Below are positions 19,013 through 27,382 of a stretch of 64,000 bases of DNA, one piece after another. Position 1 is the stretch's first letter; each line of letters opens with the position of its first letter. The notes beneath the pieces were generated by a model. That model made no database searches. It had not been told where the DNA came from and saw only the letters and a list, made by a program, of their open reading frames with translations. Where the stretch lies: assembly GCF_900109075.1 (NCBI RefSeq), contig NZ_FNYS01000003.1, forward strand, positions 248,001 through 312,000, in the 5' to 3' direction. A program made the translations under genes and the position numbers. Source of the stretch: Myroides marinus. Lineage in GTDB: Bacteria > Bacteroidota > Bacteroidia > Flavobacteriales > Flavobacteriaceae.

Positions 19013-19036
19013 TAAATTATTTGAATTTTATCATTT
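19013..19036 (+). repeat. Direct repeat copy 2
   Basis: Same 24-base sequence as at 18813-18836 except one base, with identical phase (200-base offset). It ends 69 bases before the regulator start codon. Confidence 0.6.
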
Positions 19037-19105
19037 GTAGCAGATAAAACCTGGTTTAGAGAGAGAATTAAGAAAAAGAAATACAAAAAACTAAAAAAAG
19101 AAGCT

Positions 19106-19744
19106 ATGCAAAACGCAACAGGAGTAATCAAAAAGTTGAAAAGAATGATGGGGATTAAAACTGATTTACAACTATCAATCATTCTAGATGTGAAACCAAA
19201 TACTATTTCTTCTTGGAAAAAAAGAAATAGCTTACAGTACGAAGGATTAATCGCTCTTTGTAAAGAACATAAAATAGACTTGAACGAATTGTTCTTCTCT
19301 GATTCAACTGCAGTGTATAACACTAGTTACCACAAGAGAAAAGTAAAAATGATCTCTATAGATCATCACTTTGAGTACTTCTTAGATCCAGAGAAGACAT
19401 TAGCGACAGCACCTAGTTATGTTTTTCCTACAACTGAAGAAGTGGATACAGCATTCCAAGTATCAGTAGATAATATGTCTCCAACAATTAAAATGACTTC
19501 TTATGTAATATCTAAGAGAATTAGTATAGAAGACTTACAATTGTGGCATATCTATTTATTTATATTGAAGGATAAAGGAATTGTACTATATCGTTATAAA
19601 CGTAAAACTGACGATGGTAAATTATTATTGATAAGTGATAATCCCGCTTTTGAAAATATCGAAGTAAAAGTAGATGATGTTAAGGAAGTATTTTGTGTTA
19701 GAGGAGTATTTTTACCTAATATGAAAGTTGCTAACGAAGGATAA
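19106..19744 (+). CDS. Helix-turn-helix regulator with degenerate S24/LexA-like domain
   Basis: 212 residues. The N-terminal CI-repressor type helix-turn-helix (about 5-64) contains TDLQLSIILDVKPNTISSWK, and the C-terminal part is S24-like. Active S24 peptidases have Gly-Asp-Ser-Met; here residues 121-124 read Val-Asp-Asn-Met followed by SPTI, so the serine nucleophile is replaced by N123. Self-cleavage is therefore unlikely, and it probably senses something other than RecA filament. No phage genes surround it. A strong terminator follows. Confidence 0.82.
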   Translation: MQNATGVIKKLKRMMGIKTDLQLSIILDVKPNTISSWKKRNSLQYEGLIALCKEHKIDLNELFFSDSTAVYNTSYHKRKVKMISIDHHFEYFLDPEKTLATAPSYVFPTTEEVDTAFQVSVDNMSPTIKMTSYVISKRISIEDLQLWHIYLFILKDKGIVLYRYKRKTDDGKLLLISDNPAFENIEVKVDDVKEVFCVRGVFLPNMKVANEG

Positions 19745-19764
19745 TCTATACTGTAATAAGTAAG

Positions 19765-19799
19765 AAAGAGCTAGAGAATTATTCTAGCTCTTTTTTTTT
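19765..19799 (+). terminator. Rho-independent terminator
   Basis: AAAGAGCTAGA and TCTAGCTCTTT form an 11-bp stem followed by a run of T residues. Confidence 0.9.
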
Positions 19800-19873
19800 G
19801 CTCAGGTTGAGCAAGTTAGTTTATTCTTGGTAATAAAGTCTATATAAATCACAGCTATTATAAGTCTAAATCT

Positions 19874-19881
19874 TATATTTG
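19874..19881 (+). promoter_or_regulatory. Putative -7 box for ung
   Basis: TATATTTG fits TAnnTTTG, 10 bases before the start codon, implying a very short leader. Confidence 0.5.
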
Positions 19882-19891
19882 AATAAAAAAG

Positions 19892-20554
19892 ATGAAACTA
19901 AAAGCAAAAGGTTGGAATGCTCATTTAAAAGAAGAAATGTCTTCTGATTACTTCAAGAATTTAATGGAGAATGTTAATTGTCTATATGAAACAACTATGG
20001 TATTCCCTCCCAAAGAAGAAGTATATAACGCATTTGAATTAGTTGATTTTAATGATGTTAGAGTTGTGATATTAGGACAAGATCCTTATCATGGAGCTTT
20101 TCAGGCTAATGGTTTATCTTTTAGCGTTAGTAAAGGAGTTAAATTACCTCCTAGCTTACAGAATATTTACAAAGAACTAGAAAGTGATCTAGGCATAAGA
20201 AATATTAATGGAGATCTGACTAAATGGGCAGAGCAAGGTGTATTCTTATTAAACGCAACTTTAACAGTAGAGGAGAAGAAAGCTGGTTCTCACCAAAAAT
20301 TAGGTTGGGAGAAGTTTACAGATGCTGTGATAGAACAATTGAGTAAGCACAGAGAAAATATCGTATTTATACTTTGGGGAAGTTATGCTCAGAAAAAAGG
20401 AAAGAATATCGACCGTTCTAAACACTTTGTTATCGAAACTGTACATCCATCGCCACTATCTGTGTATAGAGGTTTTTTTGGGAGCAAACCATTCTCTCAG
20501 ACAAATGATTACTTAGAATCTAAAGGATTAAAGGTTATTGATTGGAAAGTTTAA
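19892..20554 (+). CDS. ung: Uracil-DNA glycosylase
   Basis: A 220-residue family 1 enzyme that removes uracil from DNA at the first step of base-excision repair. Motif A is GQDPYH (62-67) with catalytic D64. Motif B is HPSPLS with H185, and the intercalating leucine is in that loop. Length and motifs match Ung of E. coli closely. Repeat DNA follows the gene with no clear terminator. Confidence 0.96.
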   Translation: MKLKAKGWNAHLKEEMSSDYFKNLMENVNCLYETTMVFPPKEEVYNAFELVDFNDVRVVILGQDPYHGAFQANGLSFSVSKGVKLPPSLQNIYKELESDLGIRNINGDLTKWAEQGVFLLNATLTVEEKKAGSHQKLGWEKFTDAVIEQLSKHRENIVFILWGSYAQKKGKNIDRSKHFVIETVHPSPLSVYRGFFGSKPFSQTNDYLESKGLKVIDWKV

Positions 20555-20760
20555 TTTAATGAGGAATGAACAATGTCTGCGATATTATATTACCTTCTGT
20601 ATTTCAATGTAAAGACGACGATTACCATGCGTCTACCACAAAGGGATAACACAAAATAGATCGTATTACCCCCGATAACGTATTTCACACAGTTTAAGGA
20701 TACTGTTTGTAGGGTAGAATTGCAATTCGCCGTTACGTTCAATTAATAAATTAAATCTTA
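20555..20760. repeat. Intergenic mosaic repeat
   Basis: Starts AATGAGGAATGAACAATG, includes a palindrome around GAATTGCAATTC (20718-20729), and ends before an uncharacterised gene. It is related to the other mosaics. The open space carries no gene. Confidence 0.55.
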
Positions 20761-20778
20761 TACAAAGAATCGTACAAT

Positions 20779-21369
20779 ATGTTTAAAATAAAAGGAAAAG
20801 AGTTTGATGTACAATATGCATACTTAGATGCTTATGTGAATACTTCTCTAAAACAATTGGTCTTTGGGTTACAGATAGGTGCAAAAGATATAAATGACTT
20901 AATAGGTCGAAGTAAGTTGTTTTTTAATTCTGAAATACTTTTAGGTGTTAATGCTAATGAACTCAATATTTGGGAAGATATAGCAGGAAAAACTATAGAG
21001 TGGCAAGAGTATAGCGAAGATGAAGGAAAACCACGTGCCCTTTTTTATGTATTTGAACACACAGAAGTAACTAATACTAAAGTTGAGTTTAAAGCAAAGA
21101 AAGAAAAACTCATTGTTAAAATCTCTGCTACAATTGATATTTATGGAAATAACGGCTTTGATGAAAACCTTCCTCTTGAAATAGAAACGGAAGTTGACTT
21201 TTTTGGAGTATTGTGTGGAAGATCAACATTTGAAGAATGCCAAGAAAATCTTACCCCATATATAAACTTAGATAGCTTAAAGTATGTCAAAAATAACAAT
21301 GGGGTTTCTTTAATGGTACCTGTTGATACTGATTTAGAAAGGAACATATTGTTTTTAGGTGATTATTAG
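20779..21369 (+). CDS. Hypothetical protein
   Basis: A 196-residue protein that I do not recognise. It has no signal peptide or membrane segment. The composition is beta-rich with many Glu/Lys, and the segment LPLEIETEVDFFGVLCGRSTFEECQ includes two of its few cysteines. It is flanked on both sides by repeat DNA, which can indicate gain by transfer, but base composition does not obviously differ from neighbouring genes. Confidence 0.7.
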   Translation: MFKIKGKEFDVQYAYLDAYVNTSLKQLVFGLQIGAKDINDLIGRSKLFFNSEILLGVNANELNIWEDIAGKTIEWQEYSEDEGKPRALFYVFEHTEVTNTKVEFKAKKEKLIVKISATIDIYGNNGFDENLPLEIETEVDFFGVLCGRSTFEECQENLTPYINLDSLKYVKNNNGVSLMVPVDTDLERNILFLGDY

Positions 21370-21480
21370 TTACAATCTAAGAATGTGTCTGGGGTTATTT
21401 AATTGCAATTCACCCATAGCACACATGCTAATAGGATATACCTAATATATCTTACCAAATATCAAATATTTTAATCCTAA
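21370..21480. repeat. Intergenic repeat fragment
   Basis: AATTGCAATTCACCCATAGC followed by a tract reading GCTAATAGGATAT and TTTTAATCCTAAT resembles the sequence at 27200-27280 (GCGAATTGCAATTTGC, GCTAATAGAATATG, TTTTAATCCTAAT). These are two diverged copies of one element. Confidence 0.55.
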
Positions 21481-21507
21481 TTCAGACAAGAGAAAAAATT
21501 ACAACAA

Positions 21508-21537
21508 AAAAAACAGGAGCTATATGCTCCTGTTTTT
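21508..21537. terminator. Terminator for the proline dehydrogenase gene
   Basis: AAACAGGAGC and GCTCCTGTTT form a 10-bp stem around TATAT, flanked by A and T runs. It can serve the convergent gene too. Confidence 0.85.
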
Positions 21538-21560
21538 GTATATCTAAAAACTATAATTAA

Positions 21561-22733
21561 TTATAGTTTTCTTCTTTTCATTTCAGTTTCGATAAGATCT
21601 AACTCTCTATTTGTTTGACCAGCAACAGAAGTATTCTCTTCAGCTCTTCTGATTAGGTAAGGAATTACATCACGTACAGGTCCGAATGGTAAGTATTTAG
21701 CTACATTAAACTTCTCTTTCGCTAAGTTAAAACTAATATTATCACTCATTCCATATAATTGTCCGAAGTATAATCTACGGTCATTGTGAGCTACATTGTG
21801 TTTCTCTAAAAGGTCCATAATTAAGTAAGAACTTTTCTCATTATGAGTACCTGCGAATAACCCCATTGTATCTAGGTTATCTAACATAAAAGTAACAGCA
21901 GCATCATAGTTTACGTCAGTAGCCGCTTTATCTACACAGATAGGAGATTTATAACCTCTTTCAGTAGCTCTTTCGCGTTCTACTTCCATATATGCACCAC
22001 GTACTACTTTCATACCTACGTGGAATCCTTCAGCTTTAGCGATTTCGTGTAAATCTTTTAAATACTGTAATCTGTCCCAACGGTACATCTGAGCAGTATT
22101 ATAGATTAACGCTTTCTCTTTGTTGTACTTGCGCATCATATCTAATACGATCTCATCTGCAGCATCTTGCATCCAGCTGTGTTCAGCATCGATTAATAGA
22201 AGTACATCATTGTCATAAGCAAACTTACAAGCTACGTTAAAACGGTAAACAATACGTTCCCATTCTTTTTCTTCCTCAGCTGTAAAAGTTGCATTCTCAC
22301 CTTTTTTAACAAACATATCAAATCTACCAAAACCTGTAGGTTTAAATACAGCAAATGGGATAGAGTCTGGACGTTGTTTACCATATTCGATAGTCTTTAA
22401 AGTCATATTTAAAGCTGCGTCGAACTGTTTTTCAGTCTCTTTACCTTCTACAGAATAATCTAGTACAGATGCTACACCACCTTTAGCATACATATTATCT
22501 ACTACAGTTAGGCAGTCTTCTTCGCTGATTCCACCACAGAAGTGATCAAATACAGTTGAACGGATTAAACCAGTAACAGGCAAATGAGTTTTGATTGCAA
22601 AATTTGCAAGGGAAGATCCTAGTTTTACTAAAGTAGGCTTACTAATCATTTTAAATAAAAAGTGTGCTCTCTTTAACTCTTTATTGTTCTTAAGAGCAAA
22701 AGCTACTTCAGTATTATTAAATAAATTTTTCAT
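21561..22733 (-). CDS. Proline dehydrogenase (monofunctional)
   Basis: A 390-residue FAD-dependent TIM-barrel enzyme that oxidises proline to pyrroline-5-carboxylate and passes electrons to the quinone pool. MKVVRGAYMEVERERA and YFGQLYGMSDNISF are the conserved substrate/flavin motifs, and RRAEENTSVAGQTNRE near the end is the proline-binding Arg-Arg region. It lacks the aldehyde dehydrogenase half of PutA. The menaquinone genes elsewhere in the window could supply the acceptor quinone. A -7 box and an inverted repeat lie just upstream. Confidence 0.93.
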   Translation of the reverse strand: MKNLFNNTEVAFALKNNKELKRAHFLFKMISKPTLVKLGSSLANFAIKTHLPVTGLIRSTVFDHFCGGISEEDCLTVVDNMYAKGGVASVLDYSVEGKETEKQFDAALNMTLKTIEYGKQRPDSIPFAVFKPTGFGRFDMFVKKGENATFTAEEEKEWERIVYRFNVACKFAYDNDVLLLIDAEHSWMQDAADEIVLDMMRKYNKEKALIYNTAQMYRWDRLQYLKDLHEIAKAEGFHVGMKVVRGAYMEVERERATERGYKSPICVDKAATDVNYDAAVTFMLDNLDTMGLFAGTHNEKSSYLIMDLLEKHNVAHNDRRLYFGQLYGMSDNISFNLAKEKFNVAKYLPFGPVRDVIPYLIRRAEENTSVAGQTNRELDLIETEMKRRKL

Positions 22734-22755
22734 TATAAAAAGTAAATTCGTTAGG

Positions 22756-22763
22756 CAAATATA
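22756..22763 (-). promoter_or_regulatory. Putative -7 box for proline dehydrogenase
   Basis: Minus-strand TATATTTG, 22 bases before the start codon. Confidence 0.5.
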
Positions 22764-22776
22764 AATACTCTTTTAG

Positions 22777-22822
22777 TAATATTTTAATAGTTTTAGGGAT
22801 TTCTACTCGTATTAAAATATTA
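22777..22822. promoter_or_regulatory. 12-bp inverted repeat, possible operator
   Basis: TAATATTTTAAT (22777-22788) and ATTAAAATATTA (22811-22822) are exact inverted repeats separated by 22 bases. They lie upstream of the proline dehydrogenase -7 box, where an activator or repressor might bind. Confidence 0.4.
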
Positions 22823-22988
22823 TATATGTTTTAAAAGAATGCTTACTTATCTGTTAGTAAAATTATAGTTATAGAATAGGTATGTGTTTGATTTGTTTAA
22901 ATTATTGACACATTATAAGTATAGCTAGTGCTGTAAATGCAAAATATTGAAAAAAAGAGCAAAAATATTAAGTCTTACAGCTTATTTT

Positions 22989-24020
22989 TTAATCCATTTT
23001 ATCTTTAAACGCATAAATCTGCGCTCTTGAATTAATATTTAGCTTGACATATATTTTACTAATATGATATTTACAAGTGTTTATAGAAATGAATAATTCA
23101 TCAGCTATTTCTTTGTTTGTCGCTCCTTCCCATAAAAGGCTTAAGACTTCAAGCTCACGCTCTGTAAGACTGTATTTCTCTTTTAATACACCTAAAGGTT
23201 CTTCTTTTGAGTCAGAAATATCTAAATCTTCTTCTATAGAGGGTCTGACAGCATTTAAATTTCTTTCGTGTTCTAGTTTTTTGTGATAGTCTTTCACTAG
23301 ATACATATATTGATATAAGTATTTTTTATAAATAGAGTTTCGCTCATTTATTTTCTTGATTTCTAACATCGTTATACAGCTAGAAAAAATCAGAATAGGT
23401 ACCCCCATAAGTCTAAGTGTAGGCCATACAATAAATAGTTCGTATAAAGTATCATTAACCGATGGCGCTAGTATAATAGTCGAGGTAGCAATACAAATAA
23501 TCAAAAAGGAGAGATAGTTTTTATAACTATAGCTATGGTTAAGTATAAAGAATAAATACAACGCTAGAATAGTTAGTATAATCGTAATAGGATGTATAAA
23601 GCTACTTCCTGGCTTAGGAATTATGAAAAGACTAGAAATCAGCTCTATAGAAACTAGGGCAAAGAGTACTATGATTCCAGTTTTATAGAACTGTTGTTTG
23701 TGCTTAAACCTCAAGAACGGGTAGGGTTGAAGTATTAGTAAAACTAAAGAAGTACCAATGTTCCAAGCTACGAGATAACCAATGGTAGCGTGGTGATCAG
23801 GTAAGTAAAAATAAATGATGTCTTTAACTAAGAAATTTAAGAAAATACTTAATTGTAGAAGAAGGTTAAAACCAAGCTTTTTATACTTAAATATTACGTA
23901 TAAGGTTAATAATATAATAATGGATAAAAAGGAGATACCATAATACAACCCAATAATAATATACTTAGGAGTATCAGTCTCAAAGAACGGAAATTGATTT
24001 AATAATGGTGGTGGAATCAT
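22989..24020 (-). CDS. Membrane-anchored LuxR-type transcriptional regulator
   Basis: 343 residues. Seven hydrophobic segments fill residues about 20-215. A charged linker with coiled-coil character follows (about 215-270), then a C-terminal LuxR helix-turn-helix: LTERELEVLSLLWEGATNKE and ISINTCKYHISKIYVKLNIN. The layout suggests a membrane sensor that binds DNA from the membrane without a separate kinase. Its signal and targets are unknown. The 255 bases after it, before proline dehydrogenase, hold no gene. Confidence 0.82.
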   Translation of the reverse strand: MIPPPLLNQFPFFETDTPKYIIIGLYYGISFLSIIILLTLYVIFKYKKLGFNLLLQLSIFLNFLVKDIIYFYLPDHHATIGYLVAWNIGTSLVLLILQPYPFLRFKHKQQFYKTGIIVLFALVSIELISSLFIIPKPGSSFIHPITIILTILALYLFFILNHSYSYKNYLSFLIICIATSTIILAPSVNDTLYELFIVWPTLRLMGVPILIFSSCITMLEIKKINERNSIYKKYLYQYMYLVKDYHKKLEHERNLNAVRPSIEEDLDISDSKEEPLGVLKEKYSLTERELEVLSLLWEGATNKEIADELFISINTCKYHISKIYVKLNINSRAQIYAFKDKMD

Positions 24021-24482
24021 ATATTATTTAAACTAGCTCAATACCTTTTGTATAGATATTGAATAATAATCTATAATTAGAACAACATAAACTTAAGGTG
24101 TTTATATTTTCCTAAACGACAAAAATACTTAAAAATTTAGTCTAGTACCCAATTAAAAGGCTAGGAATAAACGTTAAAAAGAAAGGTTTTTTATACAATA
24201 CTATATCTATATTGCTGAATAAGAGTAAATTGTTTTTAATCTGTTATATTTAATAATTTCTTTATTTTTTTTAAAATCCTATCATATACCCGAGATAAAT
24301 CTTAAAAAAGTAGTGCTACTATAGTCTAATGTGTATTTTAAGAGGTGCCTGTGCTGTTTATTAACGAGTTTAGAGCTATCTAAGCTAAGAGAGGAGTGTT
24401 TACTTATAAATAGTACAACCAGTGAATTATACATGTCTTTTAAATATTAAAGCCCAATCATTGATTGGGCTTTAATTATCCT
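24021..24482. other. Intergenic region without genes
   Basis: 462 AT-rich bases between two minus-strand genes. I see no coding frame. It holds the terminator of the upstream gene at 24447-24475 and presumably the promoter of the LuxR-type gene, which I could not identify. Confidence 0.6.
24447..24475 (-). terminator. Terminator, near-perfect palindrome
   Basis: TTAAAGCCCAATCA and TGATTGGGCTTTAA form a 14-bp stem with one base between the arms, just downstream of the 594-residue gene on the minus strand. Confidence 0.85.
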
Positions 24483-26267
24483 TTAGTTTATAAGTTCTAG
24501 TTCACTTGCTTTTAATTCATTTAGAATACTCTGTTTTTCATTTGAAAAGTAATTATCGTCTTTACTAAAAAGAGTTTTATAATAAGAAATACCTGCTAGC
24601 AAATTTTCTTTTGTTTTAAGTAGCTTTTTACTCTTTACTGCAGATTGTTCTAACGCTATTACCTCTTTTTCCTTCTTATAATGATCTAGATACATTCTTA
24701 ATTCCTTAATGAAGAAATGTGGTCGTTCTGAAGTTTCTATTACGTTGTCTCTACCGTATATATGATTTACCATACGCTTTAAAGATACTTCTTTAGTAAA
24801 GTAAGCAATGTTCGGACCAGGACAAATAGCCACTCCTTGAGCTTCTCCTTTAATAGGAAGGTTTAAATCTAGATAAGAAGCATTCGCAAGACCTATACAC
24901 AGACAAGCCTTCTCCGTTATCTGACTGTACTTTTGGTTATATTCTTCAGAAGACATAGTCTCTTTCTGACTCATTAGAGTTTCTAACTCTATAGTCTGAT
25001 ACTTGCGAGATGCAGTACACAACCCTTCGTTATCATGACTTTTGTTTAGAGCTAAGTATTTGCGTGGACATGAACTACCAGCTTTATTCTTGCTAATTCT
25101 ATCTGCTTTTAAGAACTCATTAGTCGTTCCTTTAATACTATTAAAAGGTACACCTAACGGAGAAATATTACTTAGGTAAAGATCTTCCTCTTTTGACTTA
25201 GCCAATAGCTCGCGGGTAGTTGTATCTACTGATGTTGCTTCTGGTACGAGTAAGAAAGGAGAACCCCATCCTACAGAATCCACATTATAATAATCTAATA
25301 AGAATTGGTGTTCAGCAGCTGTACCAACGCCTCCCTGAGCTGTGATCTTAAGTTCTAATGGAGTAGTAGGAATAGGTCTGTTCTTTTGATCAAGAGCCTT
25401 AACTAATAACTCATGCGTAGAGCTGATTAGTTCCTCTTTTCTCTCTTTGAACTCTTCTAATATTACACCCATTAAGTATCCATCTGTCGCAAAAGCATGT
25501 CCACCACAATTAAGCCCAGACTCAATGCGATACTCTGATACCCATAATCCTTTTTTGGCTAAGAAATTCCCTTGAATTAGAGCTGATCTAAAGTCGCTCA
25601 CTTTTAGGATAATTCTCTTCTGAAGATCTCCTGTAGCCGTTGGATAAAAAGCGTCAAACTCTTCAAAATAACTAAACAGTCTAGGATTCATCCCTGCTGA
25701 TAGTACGACAGAAGACTTAAGTGTACTATTGACAAAGCCTCTTAAGGCAGCGTGAGCATCGTTATACTCTACAGGAAGTGCTACTTTCTTATCAAAGTTC
25801 TCTCTATCTACCTTTGTCATGATATTGACATCTATATCACCAGGGATTAGATGGTGCTCTAGTATCTGTTTAAGATTATCAGTAGATAGCTTATCGTCTA
25901 AGTGCTTCTGTAAGCTCTGTCTAATTTCAGACACAGATGGCAGCATATCGATATAGTCCTCTATTTCTTTTTTACTCTCTAAAAAACTACTCTTAAGATT
26001 GTCAAATTTGTTTTTGACAATGGTATCTAATGTATTCAGATAAGCAGTAATTCTCTTGGCTCTAAAGTCCTCTATCTTTTTAGTAATCTCTTGATATGGA
26101 AGCTCAAATTTCTCACAGTAGAACTTGTTCATACGTTCTATCAATTCGTCGTCCATCACAGAGATAGTAGAAGACAATCCATATTGGGCAACACGTATCG
26201 GGCTATCGATCGTATATGCTAATCCCATTACGGGAATATGGAATGAATGAAGTGGTTTAAATTTCAT
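24483..26267 (-). CDS. Nitronate monooxygenase-like TIM-barrel protein with Cys-rich C-terminal part
   Basis: 594 residues with no signal peptide. The start (LHSFHIPVMGLAYTIDSPIR) and the ITAQGGVGTAAEHQFLLDYY ... VGWGSPFLL stretch at about 308-340 resemble FMN-binding TIM barrels of the nitronate monooxygenase / 2-nitropropane dioxygenase kind, with NCGGHAF (253-259) in the place of the usual AGGHRG. A helical insertion occupies about 50-145. The last third carries cysteines C400, C417, C455, C457 and C482, which could bind a metal or an iron-sulfur cluster. I do not know its reaction. It is a single gene with its own terminator. Confidence 0.6.
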   Translation of the reverse strand: MKFKPLHSFHIPVMGLAYTIDSPIRVAQYGLSSTISVMDDELIERMNKFYCEKFELPYQEITKKIEDFRAKRITAYLNTLDTIVKNKFDNLKSSFLESKKEIEDYIDMLPSVSEIRQSLQKHLDDKLSTDNLKQILEHHLIPGDIDVNIMTKVDRENFDKKVALPVEYNDAHAALRGFVNSTLKSSVVLSAGMNPRLFSYFEEFDAFYPTATGDLQKRIILKVSDFRSALIQGNFLAKKGLWVSEYRIESGLNCGGHAFATDGYLMGVILEEFKERKEELISSTHELLVKALDQKNRPIPTTPLELKITAQGGVGTAAEHQFLLDYYNVDSVGWGSPFLLVPEATSVDTTTRELLAKSKEEDLYLSNISPLGVPFNSIKGTTNEFLKADRISKNKAGSSCPRKYLALNKSHDNEGLCTASRKYQTIELETLMSQKETMSSEEYNQKYSQITEKACLCIGLANASYLDLNLPIKGEAQGVAICPGPNIAYFTKEVSLKRMVNHIYGRDNVIETSERPHFFIKELRMYLDHYKKEKEVIALEQSAVKSKKLLKTKENLLAGISYYKTLFSKDDNYFSNEKQSILNELKASELELIN

Positions 26268-26679
26268 TTGGTTTATTATGTTTGATTATAAGCGGGGGAA
26301 ATTCTCTAAATAATTCCATTAAAAAAGTGATAAATGTCATATAATGTGATTTTTAACCTAGAAATAATATAGATTTATCAAACAATGGGGAGTAGGGACT
26401 AAAAAATCTTTATTATATGAATTCAGAATGAAGTAAAAGAAATGATTAGTTATTCATTAACCCCTCTAATTCTTATTCAAACAATAGAAAAAAGAGAAGG
26501 TTTTAGTGGTAGGTGAAAAATAATTGATTATTACACTTCTAAAGGAGGGGTTTTTATTAAAATAATTGTTAAATAGGACTATTTACTTCTTGTTAAATTT
26601 TTAATAAATAGTTGTTTTCTGGCGATTTTCATATCTCTTGAAACCCAGTGGTGGTTTGGAGTGTAGGAGTTCTCTTCAA

Positions 26680-26761
26680 GTGTTGTTCGGGAACGGTTCG
26701 GAAATTCTTCGCAAAACAGGGGGTGTTTCCGAACACTTCCCGAAGAATGCCTGGACAACAC
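26680..26761. repeat. GC-rich imperfect hairpin element
   Basis: Arms at 26686-26704 (TTCGGGAACGGTTCGGAAA) and 26726-26744 (TTTCCGAACACTTCCCGAA) pair over 19 positions with two mismatches around a 21-base loop. Outside them GTGTTGT (26680-26686) pairs with ACAACAC (26755-26761). ATTCTTCG in the loop can alternatively pair with CGAAGAAT at 26741-26748. Base composition is well above the surrounding DNA. It could be a miniature mobile element, a structured RNA or a recombination site. Confidence 0.55.
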
Positions 26762-26944
26762 CGCATGAATACTCGGTTTTTGGCCTTTTTAGGATGTTAA
26801 AATAACTATTAAAATCTGATTGTATTTTTTAAAAAAGGTAGTGTTTTTAACTTTCGAATAGGTAGAAAGTACTACTTTGAATAGTATAAGAATTGCTTAA
26901 GTAAACGAGTTGATTCAAAGCGAATTACAGCACAAGGATAACAG

Positions 26945-27260
26945 TTTTTAATTAAGAATTTGAAATGAAGAATGAGGAATGTTTGCCTACGGCTTTATAT
27001 ATGGAGAATTATCACCCTGATGCTAGGGGGTATCCTATTAATATAAACGTTATACTGTAGAGGCGATTACTTTAGGACTACCATCGATTAACTACAACGT
27101 TTGTTCTGAGATTACATCCGATTAATATAAGCATTGTGAAGTTACAAGTATGATTGAATGAGAATTCTATGGATATAGATTGTGTTATTATATCATAGGG
27201 CGAATTGCAATTTGCTTCTATTATGCGTGCTAATAGAATATGCTTTACATATCTCTTATA
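26945..27260. repeat. Intergenic mosaic repeat
   Basis: AATTAAGAATTTGAAATG units lead to GTTTGCCTACGGCTTTATA (26981-26999), then after about 200 bases to GCGAATTGCAATTTGC (27200-27215) and GCTAATAGAATATG. The modules match those at 0.4, 5.8, 6.4, 20.6 and 21.4 kb. Confidence 0.55.
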
Positions 27261-27382
27261 TAATCCTTTTAATCCTAATGAAAACAAATACCCAAGATAT
27301 ACACGAATACCTCTTTGATTTTATTCTTCTATTTAATTGATTATTTTGTATTTTACCATTCTGTATTTAGAGATGTAACTGT

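Larger units (their letters stand above)
18335..19105. other. Long intergenic region with a 200-bp-spaced direct repeat
   Basis: This 771-base region separates the efflux operon from the S24-type regulator gene and is much longer than most gaps here. No gene of useful length is visible on either strand. It contains a pair of 24-base direct repeats differing at one position, exactly 200 bases apart. It is AT-rich, with no terminator-type hairpin close to the regulator gene. Confidence 0.65.
26268..27382. other. Long non-coding region with hairpin island and repeats
   Basis: 1115 bases between divergent genes. No convincing gene is present. It holds a GC-richer hairpin island (about 26640-26780), a mosaic repeat (26945-27260) and otherwise AT-rich sequence. 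Two short minus-strand frames (26579-26761 and 27078-27287) overlap the island and the repeat and look spurious. Confidence 0.65.

Noticed and set aside
19106..19744. Prophage or genomic island marked by the CI-type regulator
   Set aside because: No integrase, structural phage gene, tRNA or attachment-site repeat is found nearby.
26579..26761. 60-residue minus-strand open frame in the hairpin island
   Set aside because: It runs through the inverted-repeat element, has low-complexity composition unlike neighbouring proteins, and no ribosome site or partner gene.
27078..27287. 69-residue minus-strand open frame
   Set aside because: It overlaps the mosaic repeat and has no domain pattern; likely chance.
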